Shown here: one piece after another, positions 1 to 6,177 of the stretch
Layout of the letters: each line of letters opens with the position of its first letter
How positions within the stretch are numbered: the first letter of the stretch is position 1
Assembly (NCBI GenBank): GCA_949045875.1
Contig: CARPYP010000031.1
Coordinates: 1-15,223, forward strand
Reading direction: 5' to 3'
Source: an uncultured Clostridia bacterium
GTDB taxonomy: Bacteria; Bacillota; Clostridia; TANB77; CAG-508
DNA: 15,223 nt
Made by a program: the position numbers and the translations under genes
Notes under the pieces: generated by a model
Seen by the model: only the letters and a program-made list of their open reading frames with translations
Told to the model about the DNA's origin: nothing
The model's database searches: none

Positions 1-67
1 TGCTTAAAAATATTGAAATCTAGGGAATTCCCCAGCGAAAAAAACTCATACTAATGAACCATATATA

Positions 68-96
68 TTGATTTCTAAATAATTCTATTATATAAT
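68..96 (+). promoter_or_regulatory. Probable sigma-A promoter of mfd
   Basis: TTGATT (68-73) and TATAAT (91-96) are separated by exactly 17 bases, a near-consensus housekeeping promoter. It would give a leader of about 70 nt before the GTG start at 175. The leader holds two short palindromes, TTTCCT-A-AGGAAA and CCTTAAGG, the second touching the ribosome binding site. No start site has been mapped. Confidence 0.6.
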
Positions 97-174
97 TAAT
101 ACATTAATTTCCTAAGGAAAAAGAAAGATAGAGAAATACTTTAAAATCAAGCCTTAAGGAAGGAATGGAAAAAA

Positions 175-3100
175 GTGAAAAATATAACTGAAAAATTATT
201 AAATAACGAGCAATTTAATTTATATATTAAAAAAACTCAGAATAAAGAAAGTCCAATACATCTATTGGGCTTAACTGACATATCAAAATCTTATATAACA
301 GGAACAACATTAAAACTAATAAAAAGACCAATATGTATAATTACATATAATGAAATAGAAGCAAAAGAGTTATTAAAATATTGTAAATACTTTAGTAAAA
401 ATGCATTACTATTTCCCAAAAAGGAAATTACTACATATGAAATAGATGCACAAAGTAAAGACATCTTATATGAGAGGATAGAAACCATAAATAAGATGTA
501 CAGAAATGAAGCAGAAATCGTAATACTTCCAATAGAAGCGATAATGCAACCAATAATCAGTAAAGAAAATCTATATAAAAATATAATTAAATTTGAAATG
601 TCAAAAACATATAAACTAGAAGAAATAAAAGAAAGATTAGTAAAACTAGGATTTGAGAGATGTGAACTAATTGAAGGAAGAGGGCAATTCAGTATTAGAG
701 GAGACATAATAGACATATCATTATCAGAAACACAAGGAGTAAGAATAGAACTTTGGGGAGATGAAGTAGACTCAATAAGATATTTTGATATATCTAGTCA
801 AAGGTCAACTGAGAACTTACAAGAAATTGATATATATCCAGCAAATGAAGAAATAGGAGAACTAACAGGAACCATAATTGAATATATAAATGACCAATAT
901 ATGATATTTATAGACGAAATAAGTAGAATAAAACTAAGAGTAGAAGCCATTTTATCAGACAATGAACTAATAATAAAAGACTTAATAGAAAAACAAAAAA
1001 AAGTACCATATGTATTAGAAAATATGTATGAATTCAATACAATTATTAAATCTATAAATAAATTTGACAAGATATACTTAGAAAGACAAGACTTTACTCA
1101 AGAAAAGGAAAATGTATTTACTTTTATATATAATGAACTAAAAGATATAGATGAAGATTTCAGTAAAGAAATCAATGAAGAAAATAAAAAAGGGTATGTA
1201 AAGCAAAAAACAAGGAGACTAAGCAAAGAATTCAGAGAAGGAGAAACAGTAATATTTTCTGATTTGAAAATTGGAGATTATATAGTACATAGGACAAATG
1301 GAATAGGACAATTTATAGGTGTAAATACGATAGAAGCGGACAAAATAATAAAAGACTATATAAAAATCAGATATAAAGATGATGATATATTATATGTTCC
1401 AACAGATGCTTTAGACAGTGTAAGAAAATATATAGGTTCAGAAAATGACATACCAAAATTAAACAGACTTGGAAGCCAAGAATGGGCAAAAACAAAAGCA
1501 AAAGTAAAATCAAATCTTCAAGAAGTAGCAAGAAACTTAATAGAATTATATGCAAAACGTGAAAAATCAAAAGGGTATGCTTTCTCAAAAGATACACCTT
1601 GGCAGAAGCAATTTGAAGATGATTTCCCATTCAAAGAAACAGAAGACCAGCTAAGATGTATAGAAGAAGTAAAAAAAGACATGGAAATGCAAAAACCTAT
1701 GGATAGGCTATTATGTGGAGATGTTGGATATGGGAAAACAGAAATAGCACTTAGAGCTGCATTTAAAGCATGTATGGACTCAAAACAAGTAGCATATCTT
1801 GCTCCGACCACGATTTTGGCAAATCAGCAATATGAAACATTCAAAGAAAGAATGAAAGGATTTCCAATAAAAGTAGAATTATTAAATCGTTTTAGGACAG
1901 CAAAGCAACAAAAAGAAACTATAAAAAAGCTAAAATTAGGTGAAATAGATATAGTAATAGGAACACACAGATTACTAAGTAAAGATATAGAATTCAAAGA
2001 CTTAGGACTATTAGTAATAGATGAAGAGCACAGATTCGGAGTAAAACACAAAGAAAAGATAAAAGAATATAAAACAAATATAGATGTCCTAACAATGACA
2101 GCAACCCCAATCCCAAGAACCCTTCATATGTCAATAGTTGGAGTGCGAGACATGTCTGTTATATATGAACCACCACAAGACAGGAAACCTGTGCAAACAT
2201 ATTTATTAGAATATGATGCAGAAGTTGTAAAAGAGGCAATAACAAAAGAACTAGAAAGAAATGGCCAAGTATTTTACTTATATAACAATGTTCAAGGAAT
2301 AGAAAGAAAATCAGTAGAAATCCAAAACCTAGTTCCAGAAGCGAAAGTAGTATTTGCACATGGAAGAATGAGTGGAGAAGAAATAGAAAATATAATGAGA
2401 GATTTTATTTTGGGAGAAGCAAATGTAATAGTATGTACAACAATATTAGAATCAGGAATTGATATACCAAATGCAAATACCATAATAGTAGAGAAGGCAG
2501 ATAGATTAGGGTTAGCACAACTATATCAAATAAGAGGTAGAGTTGGAAGAAGTGATAAAGAAGCTTATGCATATATTACATACAAAAGGGATAAACTATT
2601 ACCAGAAATAGCAGAAAAAAGACTTAGAGCAATAAAGGACTTTACTGAATTTGGTTCAGGATTTAAAATAGCAATGAGGGACTTGGAAATACGTGGAGCA
2701 GGAAGCATGTTAGGAGAAATACAACATGGTCATATGGGAGAAGTTGGATATGATATGTACTGTAAATTATTAGACGAAGTAGTAAAAGAAATGCGAGGAA
2801 TACAAGTAGAACAAGAATATGAAATTCAAATAGACTTAAATATTTCAAGTTTTATCCCAGATAAATATATAGAAAGCGGTAGCCAAAAAATCGAAATATA
2901 TCAAGACATCGCTTTATGTAAAACTGAAAAAGATATAGAAAATATAATAGATGAAATAACAGACAGATTTGGTAATATGCCAAGTGAAGTAGAAAACTTA
3001 TTAGAAATAACAAGAATAAAACAATTAGCTAGAAAAGCCAATATAATAAAAATAATGCAAAAAGGAAGCAAAATAGTATTTACCCTAAATTCTAAGAAAT

Positions 3101-3252
3101 TCAATATGGATGCAGTACCGAAAATAGTAGAACAATACAAAGATAAGATAAAATTCTCATCAGGAATAAATCCATATATAACATACAATATGAAAAATGA
3201 AAATGATATCATAAAAGAAACGAAACAATTTTTACAAATGGTTGAAAAATAA
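175..3252 (+). CDS. mfd: Transcription-repair coupling factor Mfd
   Basis: Mfd is a DNA translocase that removes RNA polymerase stalled at lesions and recruits UvrA for nucleotide excision repair. Visible parts in order: an N-terminal UvrB-like region with the UvrA-contacting stretch GRGQFSIRGDIID; a CarD-like RNA polymerase interaction domain starting near residue 364 (GDYIVHRTNGIGQF); a superfamily 2 motor with Walker A GDVGYGKT at 515-522, DEEH at 616-619, TATPIPRT near 640 and motif VI RGRVGR at 787; and a C-terminal TRCF domain from about residue 880. The GTG start is chosen because AAGGAAGG lies about 11 bases upstream and the nearby ATG at 165 is out of frame and soon stops. At 1025 residues it is about 120-150 shorter than typical Mfd (E. 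coli 1148). The shortage falls just before the RNA polymerase interaction domain, where domain D3 normally lies. Confidence 0.97.
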   Translation: MKNITEKLLNNEQFNLYIKKTQNKESPIHLLGLTDISKSYITGTTLKLIKRPICIITYNEIEAKELLKYCKYFSKNALLFPKKEITTYEIDAQSKDILYERIETINKMYRNEAEIVILPIEAIMQPIISKENLYKNIIKFEMSKTYKLEEIKERLVKLGFERCELIEGRGQFSIRGDIIDISLSETQGVRIELWGDEVDSIRYFDISSQRSTENLQEIDIYPANEEIGELTGTIIEYINDQYMIFIDEISRIKLRVEAILSDNELIIKDLIEKQKKVPYVLENMYEFNTIIKSINKFDKIYLERQDFTQEKENVFTFIYNELKDIDEDFSKEINEENKKGYVKQKTRRLSKEFREGETVIFSDLKIGDYIVHRTNGIGQFIGVNTIEADKIIKDYIKIRYKDDDILYVPTDALDSVRKYIGSENDIPKLNRLGSQEWAKTKAKVKSNLQEVARNLIELYAKREKSKGYAFSKDTPWQKQFEDDFPFKETEDQLRCIEEVKKDMEMQKPMDRLLCGDVGYGKTEIALRAAFKACMDSKQVAYLAPTTILANQQYETFKERMKGFPIKVELLNRFRTAKQQKETIKKLKLGEIDIVIGTHRLLSKDIEFKDLGLLVIDEEHRFGVKHKEKIKEYKTNIDVLTMTATPIPRTLHMSIVGVRDMSVIYEPPQDRKPVQTYLLEYDAEVVKEAITKELERNGQVFYLYNNVQGIERKSVEIQNLVPEAKVVFAHGRMSGEEIENIMRDFILGEANVIVCTTILESGIDIPNANTIIVEKADRLGLAQLYQIRGRVGRSDKEAYAYITYKRDKLLPEIAEKRLRAIKDFTEFGSGFKIAMRDLEIRGAGSMLGEIQHGHMGEVGYDMYCKLLDEVVKEMRGIQVEQEYEIQIDLNISSFIPDKYIESGSQKIEIYQDIALCKTEKDIENIIDEITDRFGNMPSEVENLLEITRIKQLARKANIIKIMQKGSKIVFTLNSKKFNMDAVPKIVEQYKDKIKFSSGINPYITYNMKNENDIIKETKQFLQMVEK

Positions 3253-3257
3253 TGTAG

Positions 3258-3276
3258 GGGTGCCCTTCGGGCGTCC
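3258..3276 (+). repeat. GC-rich REP-like hairpin between mfd and the methylase gene
   Basis: GGGTGCCC and GGGCGTCC form an 8-bp stem (two G-U pairs) around a 3-nt loop. It is strikingly GC-rich for this AT-rich window and no T-run follows, so it is unlikely to be an intrinsic terminator. The TAGGGG opening resembles the hairpin at 7224-7242. It may be a dispersed palindromic repeat or an mRNA-stabilising hairpin inside an mfd-methylase transcript. Confidence 0.45.
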
Positions 3277-3321
3277 GAAGGTATAAAAATATACAAGATA
3301 AAATAAAAGGAGGACATAAAA

Positions 3322-4119
3322 ATGCAAATAATCACAAGCAAAGATAATGAAATCATAAAAAACGTAAAAAAGTTAAAAGACAAAAAATACAGAGACGATA
3401 AAAAGCAATTTATAATAGAAGGCATAAAACTAATCGAAGAAGCGATAGAAGAGAACATAAAAATCAAAATGATAATTGTTTGTGAAGAATGCATGAGAGA
3501 GCAATGTATAGAACAAAAATTACTATATCAAATAGCAAAATATAACTGTATATATGTAACAGAAAAAGTATTTTTAGGGTTAACAGATGTAAAAACCCCC
3601 CAAGGAATGTTAGCAGTAATAGAAATGCAAAACACAGAAGACAAAATAAACTATAATGAAGACATAATATTTGTATTAGATGGAATACAAGACCCAGGAA
3701 ACTTAGGAACAATAATAAGAACAATAGACAGTGTAGGACTAACGCAAATCATAGTATCAAAAGACACAGTAGATGCGTACAATCCAAAAGTAGTACGTTC
3801 AACAATGGGAGCAATATTCAGAGTAAAAGTAATAGAAACCCAAGACATAATAAGAACAATAAAAAACATAACAAAACGTGAATATAAAATAATAGCAACA
3901 ACATTAGACACAGAAAACTCAATCTATGACATAGACTTTAATAAAAAAATAATAGTAATAGGAAACGAAGCAAAAGGAGTATCAAAAGGAATACTAAGCA
4001 TAGCACACCAAAAAGCCAAAATACCAATGCTAGGCAAAACAGAAAGTCTAAATGCGGCAGTGGCTACTGGTGTAATAGCCTATGAATATGTAAGGAGGAA
4101 GGTAGAAAAAGAGAAATAG
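3322..4119 (+). CDS. TrmH/SpoU-family RNA 2'-O-methyltransferase (YsgA/RlmB-like)
   Basis: This is a SAM-dependent ribose 2'-O-methyltransferase with the trefoil-knot (SPOUT) fold, probably acting on rRNA or tRNA. The N-terminal 100 or so residues (KKQFIIEGIKLIEEA) match the SpoU substrate-binding domain. The catalytic domain shows motif 1 DPGNLGTIIRT (from about residue 121), motif 2 VIGNEAKGVS (N215) and motif 3 SLNAAVATG (242-250). The start is an ATG 8 bases after AAAGGAGGA. It follows mfd by 69 bp in the same direction and may be co-transcribed. The exact target base cannot be told from sequence, so no symbol is given. Its last 14 codons are repeated 106 bp downstream (4172-4214), where they remain in frame and end in a different tail (EMMF instead of EKEK). 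Confidence 0.9.
   Translation: MQIITSKDNEIIKNVKKLKDKKYRDDKKQFIIEGIKLIEEAIEENIKIKMIIVCEECMREQCIEQKLLYQIAKYNCIYVTEKVFLGLTDVKTPQGMLAVIEMQNTEDKINYNEDIIFVLDGIQDPGNLGTIIRTIDSVGLTQIIVSKDTVDAYNPKVVRSTMGAIFRVKVIETQDIIRTIKNITKREYKIIATTLDTENSIYDIDFNKKIIVIGNEAKGVSKGILSIAHQKAKIPMLGKTESLNAAVATGVIAYEYVRRKVEKEK
4066..4108 (+). repeat. Direct repeat copy 1: in-gene copy of the methylase 3' end
   Basis: 43 bp inside the methylase gene, starting ACTGGTGTAATAGCC, recurs at 4172-4214 with 42 of 43 bases identical. The one difference (AGG against AGA) is synonymous. Inside it, TGTAATAGCCTAT (4071-4083) is also repeated inverted at 4116-4128, across the stop codon. Confidence 0.9.
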
Positions 4120-4128
4120 GCTATTACA
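4116..4128 (+). repeat. Inverted arm of the methylase coding sequence
   Basis: ATAGGCTATTACA is the perfect 13-bp reverse complement of coding bases 4071-4083 and of the second copy at 4177-4189. It overlaps the stop codon at 4117-4119. It can therefore pair with either flank, giving a long fold-back. Confidence 0.85.
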
Positions 4129-4136
4129 GCAAAGCA

Positions 4137-4163
4137 TGAAAAATTTGCAAAGCAAATTTTACA
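4137..4163 (+). repeat. Hairpin of the GCATGAAAAATTTG family, copy 1
   Basis: TGAAAAATTTG (4137-4147), a 5-nt loop, then CAAATTTTACA (4153-4163): an 11-bp stem with one mismatch. The same layout and nearly the same bases occur at 15097-15123, and inverted at 12638-12674. The upstream flank CAGCAAAGCATGAAAAATTT matches the minus-strand CAGCATAGCGTGAAAAATTT of the spoVA copy at 18 of 20 bases. Confidence 0.75.
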
Positions 4164-4171
4164 GGAAAAAA

Positions 4172-4214
4172 ACTGGTGTAATAGCCTATGAATATGTAAG
4201 GAGAAAGGTAGAAA
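4172..4214 (+). repeat. Direct repeat copy 2: displaced methylase 3' end
   Basis: This second copy of 4066-4108 keeps the methylase reading frame and stops at a TAG a few codons later (…KVEMMF). It has no start of its own. It may be the old gene end displaced by an insertion, or a tandem duplication with divergence after the repeat. Confidence 0.85.
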
Positions 4215-4317
4215 TGATGTTCTAGAGATGTGGCACTGCTGAGCCCTTTACATATTTTTAATGATAATATATGAGTGGTGATCATGTGTCTGCTCAGTAT
4301 AGAATTTTTGTCAAATA

Positions 4318-4346
4318 TTGCATTCTTGTACACTTTGTGATATCCT
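4318..4346 (+). promoter_or_regulatory. Weak candidate promoter of the 67-residue ORF
   Basis: TTGCAT (4318-4323) and TATCCT (4341-4346) are 17 bases apart. The match is poor at the -10. The region just upstream (4215-4317) holds no gene I recognise. It has complementary segments CTGAGC (about 4238) and GCTCAG (about 4292), enclosed by TTCTA and TAGAA. Confidence 0.3.
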
Positions 4347-4391
4347 ATAAAAGGAACAATAGTAACTACTATAAATAGGAGGTATTTATTA

Positions 4392-4595
4392 ATGAAAATA
4401 GCAATTGTAGAGAACACAGCTGGATTATGGGATAGAACCCCACATAAAGACATTGAAATTAATTTAACTCCCCCTGGTTTTAAAGAGCTTGATGGGGAAG
4501 AACGGGCAATAAGAAACAGAGGAAAGGAAAAAGGTCCACTATGGGGTTCAACAGTGACGAAGGAAAGCGATTTTATAAAAACTTTCGACAAGTAA
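4392..4595 (+). CDS. Hypothetical 67-residue protein
   Basis: I do not recognise this protein. It has a strong ribosome binding site (TAGGAGGT, about 8 bases before ATG). It starts MKIAIVEN, is hydrophilic and basic/acidic mixed, contains two Trp, a PP pair and the stretch KGPLWGSTVTKE, and has no signal peptide or membrane segment. Codon choice is somewhat less AT-biased than the neighbouring housekeeping genes (CCC, CGG, ACG and GGG codons occur), which would fit an acquired gene. It sits alone in the repeat-rich stretch between the duplicated methylase tail and the REP-like repeats. The RBS makes it more likely real than chance, but conservation is unknown. Confidence 0.55.
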   Translation: MKIAIVENTAGLWDRTPHKDIEINLTPPGFKELDGEERAIRNRGKEKGPLWGSTVTKESDFIKTFDK

Positions 4596-4643
4596 CTCCA
4601 AAAATGCTATAGTAAAATTGGGGGGAATTCCCCTCATTTTTAA

Positions 4644-4693
4644 TGGAAAAGGGGACGGTTCTCTTTTCCATTTTTTGGGAAAAAGGACAGACA
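4644..4693 (+). repeat. REP-like repeat, copy 1
   Basis: TGGAAAAG and CTTTTCCA (4644-4651, 4663-4670) form an 8-bp stem around an 11-nt loop with the core GGGACGGTTCT, followed by GGGAAAAAGGACAGAC. A second near-identical copy is at 5024-5073. Just upstream, GGGGAATTCCCC (4622-4633) is a perfect 12-bp palindrome; its left half GGGGAATT also precedes copy 2. REP-type palindromes are commonly mobilised by Y1 (RAYT) transposases elsewhere; none is encoded here. Confidence 0.75.
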
Positions 4694-4705
4694 TTTTGAA
4701 CATAG

Positions 4706-4734
4706 TTTACAAAATATAATAAATGTTATATAGT
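4706..4734 (+). promoter_or_regulatory. Candidate promoter of the small hydrophobic peptide mRNA
   Basis: TTTACA (4706-4711), 17-base spacer, TATAGT (4729-4734). An alternative -10, TATAAT at 4715-4720, has no good -35. Transcription would begin near 4741 (or 4727), giving an mRNA of about 155-170 nt that ends at the terminator 4855-4894. The 5' leader has a small hairpin (TGCCT 4740-4744, AGGCA 4756-4760) just before the RBS. Confidence 0.5.
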
Positions 4735-4779
4735 TGCTTTGCCTAAATGCTCAAAAGGCAGGAAGGAGGTGTTTTCTAT

Positions 4780-4848
4780 ATGAAAGATTGGTTCACCGTG
4801 TTAAAGCTTCTTTTACTTTATTTAATTATAAAGTTATTAAGCCAGTAG
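4780..4848 (+). CDS. 22-residue hydrophobic peptide, candidate type I toxin
   Basis: The ATG lies about 10 bases after GGAAGGAGGT, one of the strongest ribosome binding sites in the window. The product has 22 residues: it begins MKDWF, then a Leu/Ile/Val/Tyr-rich segment long enough to span or coat a membrane, interrupted by Lys9 and Lys18, and ends SQ. Small hydrophobic peptides of 18-35 residues made from structured short mRNAs with a convergent antisense RNA are typical of type I toxins (Fst of pAD1, Ibs and TxpA families). Here a bidirectional terminator follows by 6 bases and a consensus minus-strand promoter faces it at 4940-4968. Codons 3-6 contain GATTGGTTCA, repeated as GACTGGTTCA inside the predicted antisense RNA region. 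The toxin role is inferred; no family match can be claimed. Confidence 0.65.
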   Translation: MKDWFTVLKLLLLYLIIKLLSQ

Positions 4849-4854
4849 CACAGA

Positions 4855-4894
4855 AAAAAGACTAGGAAAGCTTTGGACGGCTCCTAGTCTTTTT
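4855..4894. terminator. Bidirectional intrinsic terminator shared by peptide mRNA and antisense RNA
   Basis: Perfect 13-bp inverted repeat (AAAAAGACTAGGA at 4855-4867 and TCCTAGTCTTTTT at 4882-4894) around a 14-nt loop. It has T-runs on the 3' side on both strands, so it can end the rightward peptide mRNA and the leftward antisense RNA. Confidence 0.85.
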
Positions 4895-4933
4895 ATTGCG
4901 TTCTCTACATTACTAGACTGGTTCATTTCTAGT
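4855..4933 (-). ncRNA. Predicted antisense RNA (candidate type I antitoxin)
   Basis: Transcription from the minus promoter at 4940-4968 would start near 4933 and end at the shared terminator, giving about 80 nt. Its 5' end can form a 7-bp hairpin (plus-strand arms TACTAGA 4911-4917 and TCTAGTA 4928-4934). The 10-nt loop reads AATGAACCAG in the RNA. That loop and the next bases can pair over 10 nt, with one G-U pair, with codons 3-6 of the peptide mRNA (4786-4795). The two RNAs are also fully complementary over the terminator. Predicted from sequence only. Confidence 0.6.
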
Positions 4934-4939
4934 ATCTAT

Positions 4940-4968
4940 ATAATAGCACATATTTCAGTATATGTCAA
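4940..4968 (-). promoter_or_regulatory. Consensus promoter facing the peptide gene (antisense RNA promoter)
   Basis: Read on the minus strand: TTGACA (4968-4963), 17-base spacer, TATTAT (4945-4940). The -35 is perfect and the spacing ideal. No minus-strand gene lies between it and the terminator at 4855-4894, so a short non-coding RNA is the expected product. Confidence 0.75.
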
Positions 4969-5023
4969 ATACGAAATTTTATTCGAGAATGTCAATTTAT
5001 TTCGGGGAATTTCTTAAAAATTC

Positions 5024-5073
5024 TGGAAAACGGGACGGTTCTCTTTTCCATTTTTTCGGGAAAAGGGACAGAC
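5024..5073 (+). repeat. REP-like repeat, copy 2
   Basis: Same orientation as copy 1 (4644-4693), sharing GGGACGGTTCTCTTTTCCA, the following T6 run and the GGACAGAC end. Like copy 1 it is followed after 13-14 bases by a promoter-like pair (here at 5087-5115). The two copies bracket the peptide/antisense locus. Confidence 0.75.
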
Positions 5074-5086
5074 CTTATATAGGTTA

Positions 5087-5115
5087 TTGTAAAATATAGC
5101 ATTTTGTGGTATATT
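5087..5115 (+). promoter_or_regulatory. Candidate ksgA promoter
   Basis: TTGTAA (5087-5092), 17-base spacer, TATATT (5110-5115), some 36 bases before the ksgA start. The layout parallels the promoter after REP copy 1, and both contain AAAATATA in the spacer region. Confidence 0.4.
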
Positions 5116-5151
5116 GAAAAAGTTAAAAATAACCGAAGTTAGGAGAGAATC

Positions 5152-6003
5152 ATGAACATATATGAAGAAACAAAATTTATAATGAAAAAATATGGAATAA
5201 ATGCAAACAAATCATTAGGGCAAAACTTTTTGATAGATGATGAGGTAGTATCAAAAATAGTAGAAAGAGCTAACATTACTAATGAAGACTTGGTAATAGA
5301 AATTGGACCAGGACTAGGAACATTAACCAATGAATTATTAAAAAAAGCAAAGAAAGTAATTGTAGTAGAATTAGACGAAAGAATGATAAAAATATTAAAA
5401 GACAGATTTTCACTATATGATAATATAGAAATAATAAATCAAGACATTCTAAAAGTAAACTTAAATGATATAATATCAAAAGAAAAAAAAGAAATAGGAA
5501 TAAAAAATGCCAAAGTCGTAGCAAATTTACCATATTATATTACAACACCAATAATAATGAAATTATTAGAGGGAAAAAGCGACATTGAAACCATAACTGT
5601 AATGATACAAAAGGAAGTAGCAGACAGACTATGTGAAACACCAGGAGGAAAACTAAGTGGAGCAATTACATACAGTATATATTATTATGCAGAAGCAGAA
5701 AAAGTACTAAAAGTACCAAATACATCATTTATACCAGCACCTGAAGTAGACTCAGAAGTTATAAAATTAAGAATAAGAAAAGAGCCACCAATAAAAGTGA
5801 AAGATGAAGAAAAATTATTTAAAATAATAAAATATGCATTTATGCAAAGAAGAAAAACCCTAATAAATGCACTATCACAATGTGACATATTTAAAAACAA
5901 AGAAGAAATAAAAAACATTTTAGAAAGATTAGAGATAAGCGAAAAAATTAGGGGAGAAGCATTAACAATGCAAGACTTTGCAAATATTGCAAATAATATG
6001 TAA
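5152..6003 (+). CDS. rsmA: 16S rRNA (adenine1518-N6/adenine1519-N6)-dimethyltransferase RsmA/KsgA
   Basis: RsmA (KsgA) dimethylates two adjacent adenosines in the 3'-terminal hairpin of 16S rRNA late in small-subunit assembly, using SAM. At 283 residues it has normal family length. The N-terminal SLGQNFLID, the SAM loop EIGPGLG (50-56) and the catalytic NLPYY (125-129) are intact. A C-terminal helical domain follows. The start is an ATG 5 bases after AGGAGAGA. The next gene encodes a YabE-like 3D protein; in Bacillus yabE, rnmV and ksgA are neighbours, so this is conserved context although rnmV is absent here. Loss of this enzyme gives kasugamycin resistance in many bacteria. Confidence 0.96.
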   Translation: MNIYEETKFIMKKYGINANKSLGQNFLIDDEVVSKIVERANITNEDLVIEIGPGLGTLTNELLKKAKKVIVVELDERMIKILKDRFSLYDNIEIINQDILKVNLNDIISKEKKEIGIKNAKVVANLPYYITTPIIMKLLEGKSDIETITVMIQKEVADRLCETPGGKLSGAITYSIYYYAEAEKVLKVPNTSFIPAPEVDSEVIKLRIRKEPPIKVKDEEKLFKIIKYAFMQRRKTLINALSQCDIFKNKEEIKNILERLEISEKIRGEALTMQDFANIANNM

Positions 6004-6113
6004 ATTTGCGTTTGTTAGAATTATTTTGATATTACTCGACATTTTTTTATACAAAAAAATCAGAAAATGCTATTTCCCTAGAAATGCAAGGGAAAAAGGG
6101 AAAACGAAAAAAT

Positions 6114-6142
6114 TTGACAAATGAGGTAATTAATAGTATAAT
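6114..6142 (+). promoter_or_regulatory. Consensus sigma-A promoter of the 3D protein gene
   Basis: TTGACA (6114-6119), 17-base spacer, TATAAT (6137-6142): a perfect match in both hexamers. Transcription would start near 6149, leaving a leader of about 30 nt with AGGAGGT before the ATG at 6178. The rest of the gap after ksgA holds a 7-bp hairpin (TTTCCCT 6073-6079, AGGGAAA 6089-6095) without a T-run. Confidence 0.8.
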
Positions 6143-6177
6143 CACATCATGTAAATTTTAGGAGGTATTATACACGT

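Noticed and set aside
22..35. GGGAATTCCC palindrome at the window start as a third REP-like copy
   Set aside because: Only the short palindrome matches the 4622 region; the GGGACGGTTCT core and GGACAGAC end are missing.
2901..3494. 197-residue minus-strand ORF spanning the end of mfd and start of the methylase
   Set aside because: Antisense to two well-identified genes, Ile/Phe/Ser-rich shadow composition, no RBS.
4066..4214. CRISPR array
   Set aside because: Only two repeats, made of gene coding sequence, without equal-sized unique spacers or cas genes; the rplK repeats fail for the same reasons.
4124..4591. 155-residue minus-strand ORF across the repeat region
   Set aside because: It has no ribosome binding site, runs antisense to the 67-residue ORF and the duplicated tail, and resembles no family; the plus-strand ORF has the good RBS.
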